Below, piece by piece: positions 6,201-13,763 of a stretch of DNA of 14,007 nt (positions are counted from its first letter, which is position 1; every line of letters begins with the position of its first letter). The position numbers and the translations under genes are program-made. The notes beneath the pieces were generated by a model that was given only the letters and a program-made list of their open reading frames with translations, made no database searches and was not told where the DNA came from. This DNA is from Clostridia bacterium. Its GTDB lineage: Bacteria; Bacillota; Clostridia; Christensenellales; Borkfalkiaceae. The DNA lies in assembly GCA_017504065.1 (NCBI GenBank), contig JAFVRU010000090.1:1-14007 (forward strand). The letters run 5' to 3'.

Positions 6201-7162
6201 GACGTTATATCCAGCTCATCACCCGAAAGCATGATAAATTCCTGATCTACTTTCACCTGTTCTTTGTTGACGTTTACCGTAACGATCGTTTTATAGGTTT
6301 TATTCCCCGAAAGATAGGAAATCGTCAATTCCGCCACGCCCACTTTCAATGCCGAAATCGTATTGGTTTGCGGATTAAATTGACATACGGACGAATCGGA
6401 AATCTCGTATTCCAACGCAGGATCGGATACGACTACCCCACGTTTTGTCAAGGTTACCGACAACAAAAACTTATCTGCATACTTTTCCGTATCGTAAGCG
6501 TTCGTTACAAGCTCAATCGTATAATCTTCCGCATTGACGGAAAAATTATAATCTTCAATGACGTTTACCGTAACCGTTTGTTCGCCCAATTCCATTCCGT
6601 TACAGGAATATTTGAACGTAACATTCGTTTCGCCTTCTTTTACCGCCGTAATCGTGGTCGAGTTGACCGAAATCACCGTTTCATCCGCGGATACCAAAAG
6701 CACTTCGCAAGTATGTATTGCTTCGCCTTTATACGTAAATTCGGGATAGAACTGATATGTCCCACCGTTTAACAAATTCACGTTTGTTTCGTCTAACGTC
6801 ATAATCGGTCTGCTTCCCGAATCGCTAACCGTAACCGCGCACGTAACGGATTGATCCGCAATCGTCGCCGTGATGGTTGCATTCCCTTCGGCTTTCGCAA
6901 TCACCAAGCCATTTTCAACGCTAACAACGGCGGGATTATCCACGCTCCATACCGTTTCTCCCGTCAAAGAGCCCGTTGTGGTTACGTTCAACGTTTGTCG
7001 ATCAAACAAATCCAACGTCATCGTTTGTTGACTGATCGTAATCGTATCGACTGCTGCGCTTTCTTCTTCATCGCTTGACTTGCTTTTCCCGCAAGCCACC
7101 AAAGCCACGAGCAAGCATACGGATAACGCAGCCAACAAGAATGCACAAAGTTTCTTTTTCAT
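3287..7162 (-). CDS. 1291-residue lipoprotein with Big2-type Ig domains and three DGRGH modules
   Basis: A large membrane-anchored surface lipoprotein of unknown substrate. ATG at 7162 is chosen over the frame extending to 7180: it has an AAGGAG site seven bases upstream and begins MKKKLCAFLL, a signal peptide ending in the lipobox LVAC (Cys24). Residues 38-112 are a bacterial Ig-like group 2 domain (opening ITISQQTMTL, then VWSVDNPAVVSVENGLVIAK and GNATITATI). Two more Big2-like units cover about 118-201 and 205-298. DGRGH modules lie at about 381-595, 763-987 and 1072-1291. Ig-like linkers precede the modules, with two in a row at about 600-760. The last linker-module pair closely resembles the end of the 870-residue protein downstream. 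No catalytic motif was recognised. Binding, adhesion or a lyase-like beta-helix enzyme are all possible. It starts 14 bases after the DUF4838-type gene. Confidence 0.9.
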   Translation of the reverse strand: MKKKLCAFLLAALSVCLLVALVACGKSKSSDEEESAAVDTITISQQTMTLDLFDRQTLNVTTTGSLTGETVWSVDNPAVVSVENGLVIAKAEGNATITATIADQSVTCAVTVSDSGSRPIMTLDETNVNLLNGGTYQFYPEFTYKGEAIHTCEVLLVSADETVISVNSTTITAVKEGETNVTFKYSCNGMELGEQTVTVNVIEDYNFSVNAEDYTIELVTNAYDTEKYADKFLLSVTLTKRGVVVSDPALEYEISDSSVCQFNPQTNTISALKVGVAELTISYLSGNKTYKTIVTVNVNKEQVKVDQEFIMLSGDELDITSMPMKATDILAIQDVTGQPFAVSYEVLGDGLILNSDITGNRLLQVSTAEKEYEIQVTFATKIISTVDDFKAYMSATASSEATDYVVIINDLDLAGATINCSYWFRGVLDGRGHIISNFYSMTALRSNSEAGLIKNVGFCYNKQPWTDIYPGVLIAGQNNAEMENVYMEVYVERTDYDLAVLGYKLSAVTKMTDCVFYIKPYGEGTGSIYADYMVTGTTTPTHIENAYVICDQELKTKGLGGLIVAKSNQVANLHLNGSFSAKNGTLYYNGTPVLASASAEVQMNAENEISLKKLYNELSDAEIASAKINGQSVTFAQADGKLNFAIGEFIGLVEGRDYLIELVTVDGETYYAEVRVKTKSFERVQLTKELLKTKEEIVFSATEYGIPVGVELVYLKGSAESVGYSRNGDAITLAGVTRQVGEQILVFQTSDTAYELQVVVADAILSTASDFTAWIETAGNTMKNGKYTVLGADIDMNGALVSSPANGWSDGILDGRGHIVYNFQTARLFATQSVGYGAGIKNVGLEFTYVGTVNGIVMDGNYDWANGNGYGMENVWLNITLTRTENPLAIFAKQTRGTLLKDIVVNVNVQNPTAQGALYADCWGTWDDYDVVLENVYVIDASKVFTKHNGMGYQALGLIEKISEIGNIGGDFAVQNGCLYWNSACVLDQTPIVELGEAYVLASTGTLKVTEVQGFTGVATSAAMQGLYSGDCSVVGNVITLPVSSLTCGTEYKLVVKTAEKAYKMTVVIADKLLTTAADFTAYATAPASSTVYTILTTDLDMNGVTLNGPDTTSNMTLDGRGHIVKNFKSTILFMRTCGGGTLKNIGLEYTQEGSTWNGILCSKDLSWFEMSNVWMNITVSKSTNTRAVFGNQIKGLSANNVVINLMLTGTGNGTIYADYMTAPTLNSHASSLTNVYVVCSETLSRKDTSATYGWNKLNVVTSVSDITTIDGGFAVQTNGLYWNGKQVQAI
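3290..3949 (-). repeat. DGRGH module, copy 3 (C-terminal in 1291-residue protein)
   Basis: Residues 1072-1291, with LDMNGV, TLDGRGHIVKNF, LKNIGLEY, NVWMNIT, VVINLMLTG, GTIYAD, NVYVVCSETL and GLYWNGK. Long stretches such as VFGNQIKGL and ATYGW are shared with copy 5, and the DNA of the two gene ends aligns without large gaps. Confidence 0.85.
4202..4876 (-). repeat. DGRGH module, copy 2 (middle of 1291-residue protein)
   Basis: Residues about 763-987, with IDMNGA, ILDGRGHIVYNF, IKNVGLEF, NVWLNIT, VVNVNV, GALYAD, NVYVID and CLYWNSACVL. The order and spacing of the markers match the other copies. Confidence 0.85.
5378..6022 (-). repeat. DGRGH module, copy 1 (most divergent)
   Basis: Residues about 381-595 of the lipoprotein, with LDLAGA, VLDGRGHIISNF, IKNVGF, NVYMEVYV, GSIYADYM, NAYVIC and TLYYNG. 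The marker order is kept but side regions differ most from the other copies. Confidence 0.8.
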
Positions 7163-7176
7163 AATTTTTCTCCTTA

Positions 7177-9099
7177 TCAAAGTTTCCCAAGTACCGCAGT
7201 AATATATTCCGCTACGACGATGCTATCCCCCAATCTTGCTACGCCTGCATACTCCAAATCCCCCGTGAAAGAGCGAATCATCGTTTCACTTTTGTCTGAC
7301 TGGAAGTTGGAAGCATACAACTCTACAAGCAAATAGCGATACGCCAAACTTTCGATTAAAATATGATTTTTATAAACGTTATACAAGTCTTTGTTCGTCG
7401 CTTGTAAAACGCTGATTTCCATATACGCTTGTTCGATTAACTCCAAGATTCCCGTCAAGAAATTCTTACTCCAATAATCGACGTGCAAGCTTGCGGCATA
7501 CATACCAGGCATATTAGCATTGTGAATCAACAAGTTGGTTTCCAACCGCTCGAACACCTGTCGCATCGTCGCGGCGGCGGGCCCGAAATAATTCTCAAAA
7601 TATTCGTCTAACAACGCCTTGTAATCATAATGTACGTTCCAACCGAATTTCGAGTTGAGCCAAGCTTTTAACTCCCCAAAACCTGTGGATTGTCCACCGT
7701 TCCAAACCCCTTGATTGAACAGGTATTTCGCGCCGTATTTCTTCGCCGCCTTATACCAATCCTGCTTACAATGGTAAGTATTGTTCGGAATCACGTAATA
7801 GGAAAAGTTGATGTCATAGAACCAAAGATAGATAGATTCGCAAAGTTCCGACCAATTTTCAAAATTTTGATAGGTCGCCAAGTTGACTACATCAAAAATA
7901 CTGCTCGTGTACGACGCCGTGATCGGCGCAAACCAAACGCTAACGTTGGAACGGAGTTTGAGTTCGGGAGCAGGATTTTTCGGCGCGCCTTCCGTTTTAT
8001 GGTAAGCAAAAATCGCAAGGTTTACCTTTCTGCCGTTTCTCTCCGCATTCAACCAATTTTCCAATCGTTCCGCTACGTCATTGATAAACAGCATTTGTGT
8101 CGATGCTTCGCCTTGATAACGATTGACTAGCGGCGTACAACCTTCACAAGTACACCAAGTTGCATAATCCCGTTGCGTTACCGAGATATTGTTAAGCATC
8201 GGATTTGCATCACACATTCCTTTTAACACTTCCACCAACTCGGCAACCATCGCTTCGTACTTATCCGCCTGTCCGCGCGCTGTATAGCACAGTTGCAACC
8301 CGTCCAAAGAATACCATTCGGGATATTCGGATTTATAAGTTTCAGGCGGCAAAAGCATAAATACGTTATGGCAACTGCCGTTCGGCATCCAAACTTCGTC
8401 GTCTATATAGGAGCGCAATCTATGAGCCACAGCCGAGTTCGCATACCCGCTACTTTGATAACTCGCCATATTGTATTCAATATCTGGCGAATCACAAATC
8501 GCAAAATCTTTCAAGTTCAGGTCTTTTACGTTCTTATCGAAAATGATCAAATCCTTACTATAATAACGATAATCAATGAGTTGATACAACAGCTCGTATG
8601 CGCCGTTTAATACGCCGACGTCACCGTTTGCAAGAACGAAAATGCTATTCCCTTGCGTCGTAATAACATAACCCGACGTATTTAAAAGCTCCATATCAAA
8701 ATCATGGCTGATTTGTTCTTTAAAGGATACGTTACCGAATACGAAATATTTGCTATCCGTCGTATACGTAATTTCGCTGTCTTTTACAATATCCAACGAA
8801 ATCCCCGTTGCGGCATTAAAGAAATACAAAAATTCCGTCGACGCACGATTGATAAACGAACTTGCCTGTTCGGGAACAACAATCTTATACTCCGTCTTTC
8901 CCTCGTCTACAATCTTCACGTCCGTTTCCGTAGCGTTAAAGATATGCGTGCCGTAGTCTACGTCGCCGATTTCTTTTTCCACCACAGGCTTCTTTACCGT
9001 ATTTTGCTTGGACGAAGTTCCCGATGATTTTTTACAACCAAAACAGGAAAACACCGTTATTAAACCGAGTATTAAAGTCGTAATTTTCTTCCAATTCAT
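7177..9099 (-). CDS. DUF4838-type lipoprotein, probable carbohydrate-active enzyme
   Basis: A 640-residue exported protein that fits the DUF4838 family seen in glycan-utilisation loci, for which a glycoside-hydrolase-like barrel is commonly assumed. The signal peptide ends in a cysteine-containing region (VFSC19 or CFGC22), so lipid anchoring is likely but the exact cysteine is uncertain. Residues about 60-185 resemble the small alpha/beta domain that precedes the barrel in GH20 and GH67-type enzymes (ASTEFLYFFNAATG; then GAYELLYQLIDYRYYSKD). The central part has the family's cysteine cluster WCTCEGC (Cys316, 318, 321) after VTQRDYAT, then LAIFAYHKTEGAPKNPAPEL and LWFYDINFSYY. The C-terminal third is helical (GFGELKAWLNSKFGWN). 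ATG at 9099 has a GGGGGAG site. It lies 14 bases after the 934-residue gene and 14 bases before the 1291-residue gene. No catalytic acid pair can be assigned from sequence alone. Confidence 0.8.
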   Translation of the reverse strand: MNWKKITTLILGLITVFSCFGCKKSSGTSSKQNTVKKPVVEKEIGDVDYGTHIFNATETDVKIVDEGKTEYKIVVPEQASSFINRASTEFLYFFNAATGISLDIVKDSEITYTTDSKYFVFGNVSFKEQISHDFDMELLNTSGYVITTQGNSIFVLANGDVGVLNGAYELLYQLIDYRYYSKDLIIFDKNVKDLNLKDFAICDSPDIEYNMASYQSSGYANSAVAHRLRSYIDDEVWMPNGSCHNVFMLLPPETYKSEYPEWYSLDGLQLCYTARGQADKYEAMVAELVEVLKGMCDANPMLNNISVTQRDYATWCTCEGCTPLVNRYQGEASTQMLFINDVAERLENWLNAERNGRKVNLAIFAYHKTEGAPKNPAPELKLRSNVSVWFAPITASYTSSIFDVVNLATYQNFENWSELCESIYLWFYDINFSYYVIPNNTYHCKQDWYKAAKKYGAKYLFNQGVWNGGQSTGFGELKAWLNSKFGWNVHYDYKALLDEYFENYFGPAAATMRQVFERLETNLLIHNANMPGMYAASLHVDYWSKNFLTGILELIEQAYMEISVLQATNKDLYNVYKNHILIESLAYRYLLVELYASNFQSDKSETMIRSFTGDLEYAGVARLGDSIVVAEYITAVLGKL

Positions 9100-9113
9100 A
9101 ATGCTCTCCCCCG

Positions 9114-11918
9114 TTATTCGTCTGTTTCAGCAACCACGCGTACTTCGTACTGCTTTATCGTCATATTGCCGTTGGCATCAACCGCTACGTAACGCACGTA
9201 ATACACACCTGTGTACTTCGGCGCGAAACCGTCCGTCCCTACTTCCATCATCTCTTGGGTAATGGTATAATAATTGCCTTTACTCGTTACGACGTACACA
9301 AATGCATTGATCGCACCTTCGCAATTATCCGTAACCGTCATTTTCGGCAAATACACTTCTTCCCCAAGCGTAATTTCTTGAATTACATCGTCTTCCAACG
9401 TAATCACAGGCGCACTCTCATAGATTACGTTAATCGTAAACCCGACAACCGTATTCATATTCCCCCAAGAATCCATAGCGGAATACATTACACGGAATTT
9501 CCCGTATTGTTCAAATTTTAAACGATAGCTTTGCCGAACGGATACGTTACGCATCAACACGCCGTCCATACTCGTCAACGGATTCCCGTTTACGTCGAGT
9601 ACGGATACGTAAGCAGATACGTTGGGATCGAGAAGATCGTAAGCACAAGCAGGTTGCAATACAATCTCGCTATTAATGCTCAAATCCCCGACTTGTTGTT
9701 CCGCAAGCAATACGACGGGTTCTTGTATATCGTAAGGCGACGACGACATCAGTTGTCCGCCGATGATTCGGAATTGTACAGCCGAATCGCTCTTTACGCC
9801 TTCCAACTCCATCTTGAAATAGGACATACAATTTTCCAAATCGGTATCCAAAGGCGTTCCGTCGTAATAGGTATTTAAAGTAACTTTCGTACCCAAACGG
9901 GAATCGGCTTTCACGATGCCTTTCTTGGCATTGATTGTCAATTCGTTATATATTCCGTTAAACGCAAACGATAAGCTGGTAGCAAGCTCTTTAGAGTCGT
10001 TGACGTAGAACGTCAAATTCCCCCCGCCAATATTTTCGTACGTCAATTTTACAAATTTGCTTGCATCGTAATAGTTATAATAATAGATATTGAGTTTGTC
10101 AAATCCTGCCTGTTCGTTTTTGACAAGGAATTCCAACGTACTCGTATACCGCGACATCGGCATAATATACGTTGCGCTTGCTCTATTGTCTGTTGCAGAA
10201 AAGACCATATGATCGTCATGCTTTGTCATCGACATATTCTCGACGTCAAAATATTTTGCCATATCGATATTCCCAAGCCCGTCGTCAACTTGCACCGTTT
10301 TCGCAGCATAGGAAATCGTCGCCACTGCCTTGCCGTTATCCGCCTTATACACGATGGTTACGTCGCCTTCTTGCATCGGCGTATATCCGTTGGTAATTTC
10401 AGTTTCCTGACCACCCTGTACGGCGTAAATCTTTGTTTTTACTGCCCGACCAGATAAATCGGAGTAATCATACGCATCGATTACGGGCAGAACATACGTT
10501 TTACCGACAAGGAAGTATTTCGGCACGGCAGTCGGGTCAATAAAGACGGGACTATCCCCTGCCGTTACGACAATTGTATACATTTCCGTCTGCGATTGTC
10601 CTACGTAGTCGGTTGCCGTAACCGTATAAATATATTCCCCTGCGTCTAATGGACGGAATGCGTTATCTTTAATCTCATACGCCTTTCCGCCGATTGCGAT
10701 CGTTTTGCTAATAGATAATTTCCCTGTACCGCCTGTTGCATAGACGTCTGGTAATCCAATCAACGTACCAGCATATCCATTCTTCACGCCATCGTCAAAG
10801 GTAATGGCAACCTCGTCGGTTTCCGCTACGGCTTGCACTTCTAACACCTTTTTTGCGGTATTCCCGAACCGATCGATTGCGCTGTATTCCACGTAATACG
10901 TGCCTACTTCCGTCGGAGTGAACATTTTGCCGTCCGACGATACGTTGATTCTATCCACCATATAATAGTTTCTATACACGCGCGTTTTCGCCGTAATAAA
11001 GCCATCCAAATTATCCGCAGCTTGCGCATAGAACAATTTGTACGGTTTGCCGACTACGGCTTGGGGAAGTTCTTGCTCATACCCTTCGTAATCGACTTGA
11101 ATATCCGGGTGTACGTTGTCCACGTAAACTTCTTCCGTTAAATCGTGTCCGGAAATTTTTTGCAGCACGAAATTCGCACGCGTTTTTGCATATTTATCGC
11201 ATTTGATCGACAACAACACTTCCCCTGTCGTAAAGCCACTCCATACGTTTTGGAAGTAATCCGAACTGTCAAAATCTGCAAACGTCAACGTAGAACCGCA
11301 AGCATACAAATTTACCGAGCTCTCCTCAAAATCATAAGCGAGCGCTATCAAATTCTTGTCGTGCGATTTCATACTGTTGGTGAGCTGGGAGGAAAAGTTC
11401 ATCCAACACCATTGGCCGTAAGAATTTGCACGATGAATCTTTCCACCGTGTTCCCGTCCTGTCAACGGTTGACCCGTCGCAGCCGTCATTACGTACGTCA
11501 TATACGTCACGCCCGAACATTCGTGGAACTCCACCTTTACCGTATTTTGCGGATCATAAACGTCCGTAAACATAATTTCCAAGGTCTGCACATCTTGCGA
11601 GCCAAATTCTTGGGGAACAACACAAATTTCTACCAATGGATCCGTTTTACTCATACCCCGCAAATCAATGGGTTTATTATAGTAAAACGTATCACCAGTA
11701 AACAGTTCCACCTTAATCCCTTCCGCTTCCGGAACGGAATCAAATGCGCCGTACTCCACGTGGGAGTTATCGGTCGTTGCTTCATATAAGGGCAAATATT
11801 TCAGCGTCTCGGTAGTATTTTTGTCTGCCTTAGATAGATACCAACCCGCTCCGCTACAAACGCCGAGCAAAACCGTCGCGAAAATTGCCAACACTTTCAT
11901 CATTGTCTTTTTCTTCAT
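9114..11918 (-). CDS. Exported 934-residue Ig-like and jelly-roll protein
   Basis: A large extracytoplasmic modular protein. The first 26 residues form a hydrophobic export segment (MKKKTMMKVLAIFATVLLGV). The cysteine at 21 follows LGV, which is a poor lipobox, so it may be secreted or held by an uncleaved N-terminal anchor. Residues about 65-265 look like a concanavalin-like jelly roll. Ig-like units follow at about 269-363 (TYYVEYSAIDRFGN), 367-452 (EYIYTVTATDYVG) and 456-543. A second jelly-roll-like region spans about 551-725 (TLEFLVKNEQAGFDKLNIYY). Two more Ig-like units cover 732-832 (FRVMYSAMDSWGN) and 834-930 (YYVRYVAVDANGN). The string VAETDE closes the first Ig unit and also ends the protein, which marks domain borders. 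Binding of glycans or other surfaces is the likeliest job. No enzyme motif was seen. ATG at 11918 has an AGGAG site six bases upstream. Confidence 0.85.
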   Translation of the reverse strand: MKKKTMMKVLAIFATVLLGVCSGAGWYLSKADKNTTETLKYLPLYEATTDNSHVEYGAFDSVPEAEGIKVELFTGDTFYYNKPIDLRGMSKTDPLVEICVVPQEFGSQDVQTLEIMFTDVYDPQNTVKVEFHECSGVTYMTYVMTAATGQPLTGREHGGKIHRANSYGQWCWMNFSSQLTNSMKSHDKNLIALAYDFEESSVNLYACGSTLTFADFDSSDYFQNVWSGFTTGEVLLSIKCDKYAKTRANFVLQKISGHDLTEEVYVDNVHPDIQVDYEGYEQELPQAVVGKPYKLFYAQAADNLDGFITAKTRVYRNYYMVDRINVSSDGKMFTPTEVGTYYVEYSAIDRFGNTAKKVLEVQAVAETDEVAITFDDGVKNGYAGTLIGLPDVYATGGTGKLSISKTIAIGGKAYEIKDNAFRPLDAGEYIYTVTATDYVGQSQTEMYTIVVTAGDSPVFIDPTAVPKYFLVGKTYVLPVIDAYDYSDLSGRAVKTKIYAVQGGQETEITNGYTPMQEGDVTIVYKADNGKAVATISYAAKTVQVDDGLGNIDMAKYFDVENMSMTKHDDHMVFSATDNRASATYIMPMSRYTSTLEFLVKNEQAGFDKLNIYYYNYYDASKFVKLTYENIGGGNLTFYVNDSKELATSLSFAFNGIYNELTINAKKGIVKADSRLGTKVTLNTYYDGTPLDTDLENCMSYFKMELEGVKSDSAVQFRIIGGQLMSSSPYDIQEPVVLLAEQQVGDLSINSEIVLQPACAYDLLDPNVSAYVSVLDVNGNPLTSMDGVLMRNVSVRQSYRLKFEQYGKFRVMYSAMDSWGNMNTVVGFTINVIYESAPVITLEDDVIQEITLGEEVYLPKMTVTDNCEGAINAFVYVVTSKGNYYTITQEMMEVGTDGFAPKYTGVYYVRYVAVDANGNMTIKQYEVRVVAETDE

Positions 11919-11961
11919 AGCTTTCTCCTGTTTTTAAACTGTTCGTTTACTCTCTAATTGC

Positions 11962-12801
11962 TTATCCGATCACTTCGTCGATTGCCTGCACGTAATAGGC
12001 ATTGTCGTGAATCTTCAACGCATACCTGTCTACGCCGTTTTCATCGTTTTCAAAATAATTTCTACCCGTTTCGTCCGCAAACGCCTTGCCGTATTGATAC
12101 CCGAAAGCGCCCGGGTACTTATCGTCTAACGCCGCCATAACCAACATTGGATCCCAAGAATCCCGACCTTTTGTACAGCCATGATCTTTCAATGCCCGAC
12201 CGAGCATATCCGTTTCGGAAAGTTGACTACCTGTATACACACCTACCCCTACTTCAAAACCGAGATAACTCTTTTCTACTTGCAATTCGTTGACGATAAA
12301 TTGCGTCGCTTTCGTTGCGACGGGGTGTTCGTGATAACTAAAATTGCACTCTAAACCGCCTTGGACCTCCCAATATCCGCCCATAATCCAAAGCTTTTTA
12401 ATCTTCTTTATTAAATGCGGATAAGCTTGTAAAACGTTGGCGATGGAACTCAAAAAGCCTATACTCAAAATTTCCACGTCGTCGTTTTCTTCCAACAACC
12501 GCTTGTAAAAATCGATGGACTTTTCCCCGTCTGCATTTGTGTACGGGCTATCGCCTGCCATATTCTCCTGATAATACGTTTTGGAAATCCAATAATACGG
12601 TTCATCTATACCAATCGGATAGCTGACCTTTTCATTATCCAAGAACGCACGAAGCGACGCGTACGCCTTTTCCGTCGCCGCGTTGATATTCACCCCGAGC
12701 AATTGATGCGTTTCGTCCATATTACGCACCAAGAACCGTAAAGCTACACAGTCGTCGCAATCACCAAACCAATCGGTGTCTAAAATAAATTTCCGTGCCA
12801 T
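11962..12801 (-). CDS. Nucleoside-hydrolase-superfamily protein
   Basis: A cytoplasmic 279-residue enzyme of the inosine-uridine-preferring nucleoside hydrolase superfamily, whose members cleave the N-ribosidic bond of nucleosides using a bound calcium ion. The N-terminal FILDTDWFGDCDDCVAL carries the metal-binding aspartate pattern D-T-D-x-x-x-D-x-D-D (Asp8, 10, 14, 16, 17). The superfamily core strand motif appears as KLWIMGGYW (136-144). ECNFSYHEHPVAT (151-163) stands where classical enzymes have N-x-x-x-D-P-E-A. DSWDPMLVMAAL (214-225) matches the second metal-site motif. The altered loop at 155-160 suggests a substrate other than common nucleosides. ATG at 12801 has a GGGAG site and gives a start right before the first strand; a TTG at 12816 is less likely. 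It lies 52 bases after the permease gene, so it probably acts on a product imported by that transporter. Confidence 0.85.
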   Translation of the reverse strand: MARKFILDTDWFGDCDDCVALRFLVRNMDETHQLLGVNINAATEKAYASLRAFLDNEKVSYPIGIDEPYYWISKTYYQENMAGDSPYTNADGEKSIDFYKRLLEENDDVEILSIGFLSSIANVLQAYPHLIKKIKKLWIMGGYWEVQGGLECNFSYHEHPVATKATQFIVNELQVEKSYLGFEVGVGVYTGSQLSETDMLGRALKDHGCTKGRDSWDPMLVMAALDDKYPGAFGYQYGKAFADETGRNYFENDENGVDRYALKIHDNAYYVQAIDEVIG

Positions 12802-12853
12802 TTTTCTCCCATTCAAATCTTATTTCTTAAACTGTCCAAATATTAGCCTTATA

Positions 12854-13750
12854 TTAACCTTTCAAACCGCCCATAGATACGTTTTCCATCATCTTGTTTT
12901 GCGCAAGTAAGTACAACAACAAAATAGGAATCGCCATCATAAAGCATCCCGCAAGTTGCGTAGGTACCGTCTTGATGTCGTTGTTATGGTTCGCGTTCGC
13001 AAAGCTCCAAAGCCCGTACGCAAGCGTCGGTCTGTTCGGTACGAACAACAACGGCGTTTGGTAATCGTTCCAATACGAGATAAAGTTCAATAAGAACACC
13101 GAGAAGAATACCGATTTCGCAAACGGAAAGATGATTCTCAGCATTACCGTCAATTGTCCTGCCCCATCGATTTCCGCTACGTCCGTATAGTCCTGCGGTA
13201 CAGACGTGAACGTACCATAGAATACCAAGTAGAACATACCGCCGAAATAGCTCTTCATAACGAAGATCCCGACCATTGAATCATGTAAGTTCAACGCTCT
13301 CGCTACTTGTAACTGCGACGGTAACGAACCGATCAATGGTAAAATCATCGTCGCTAATACGAGCGCATAGATCGCCGCACTAAACTTATATCTGTATCTC
13401 GCCGTAGCATACGCCATTACTGCACCTACAAACGTACCGCTTAACGACATACCTACCGAATATACAATAGAGTTGTACGACATCTCTAAAATCCCTACTG
13501 CTCGCGTGGGATACGGTCCGCTCGATTCTACCGTTACCGTGAACCGATTTAATACCACCGTATAGTTGCTGAACATCCATTCCTTCGGCAATCCGAACAT
13601 GTTCGATCTCAAATCCCATTTCGATTTGAACGACGACATCAAACCCCACGCCCAAGGAACCAACAACATGATACAGTACAGAATCAATATCCCGCACAAT
13701 ATACACGTGAATACAGAGAGCTTGCCTTTCTTTTGTTTCGCTTTCGCCAT
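12854..13750 (-). CDS. CUT1-family ABC transporter permease, MalG-like
   Basis: A 298-residue inner-membrane permease of a carbohydrate ABC importer. Six hydrophobic segments are visible at about 12-36, 94-116, 124-142, 160-180, 212-228 and 263-283. The cytoplasmic EAA loop that docks with the ATPase is present as DVAEIDGAGQLTVMLRIIFP (190-209). The protein ends in GGLKG, typical of MalG-type subunits. The stretch between SNYTVVLNRF and SYNSIVYS (about 71-90) is about 20 residues longer than I expect for MalG-type permeases, enlarging the first outer loop. ATG at 13750 has an AGGAGG site and follows the upstream permease by 13 bases. The substrate cannot be read from the sequence. No ATPase or binding protein lies in the window. 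Confidence 0.93.
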   Translation of the reverse strand: MAKAKQKKGKLSVFTCILCGILILYCIMLLVPWAWGLMSSFKSKWDLRSNMFGLPKEWMFSNYTVVLNRFTVTVESSGPYPTRAVGILEMSYNSIVYSVGMSLSGTFVGAVMAYATARYRYKFSAAIYALVLATMILPLIGSLPSQLQVARALNLHDSMVGIFVMKSYFGGMFYLVFYGTFTSVPQDYTDVAEIDGAGQLTVMLRIIFPFAKSVFFSVFLLNFISYWNDYQTPLLFVPNRPTLAYGLWSFANANHNNDIKTVPTQLAGCFMMAIPILLLYLLAQNKMMENVSMGGLKG

Positions 13751-13763
13751 TTCTTCGCCCTCC

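Noticed and set aside
6038..6772. Plus-strand open frame of 244 codons opposite the 1291-residue lipoprotein
   Set aside because: Arg/Phe/Ile-rich translation with no domain pattern and no ribosome site. It lies wholly inside a well supported minus-strand coding region with Big2 domains.
465..7162. Possible phage tail-fibre or diversity-generating-retroelement target origin of the repeat proteins
   Set aside because: There is no reverse transcriptase, template repeat or structural phage gene nearby. Both proteins have signal peptides and lie in an operon with ABC permeases.
12802..12853. Possible internal promoter ahead of the nucleoside-hydrolase gene (TTGGAC on the minus strand)
   Set aside because: The matching -10 position is poor, and the 52-base gap is compatible with simple read-through in the operon.
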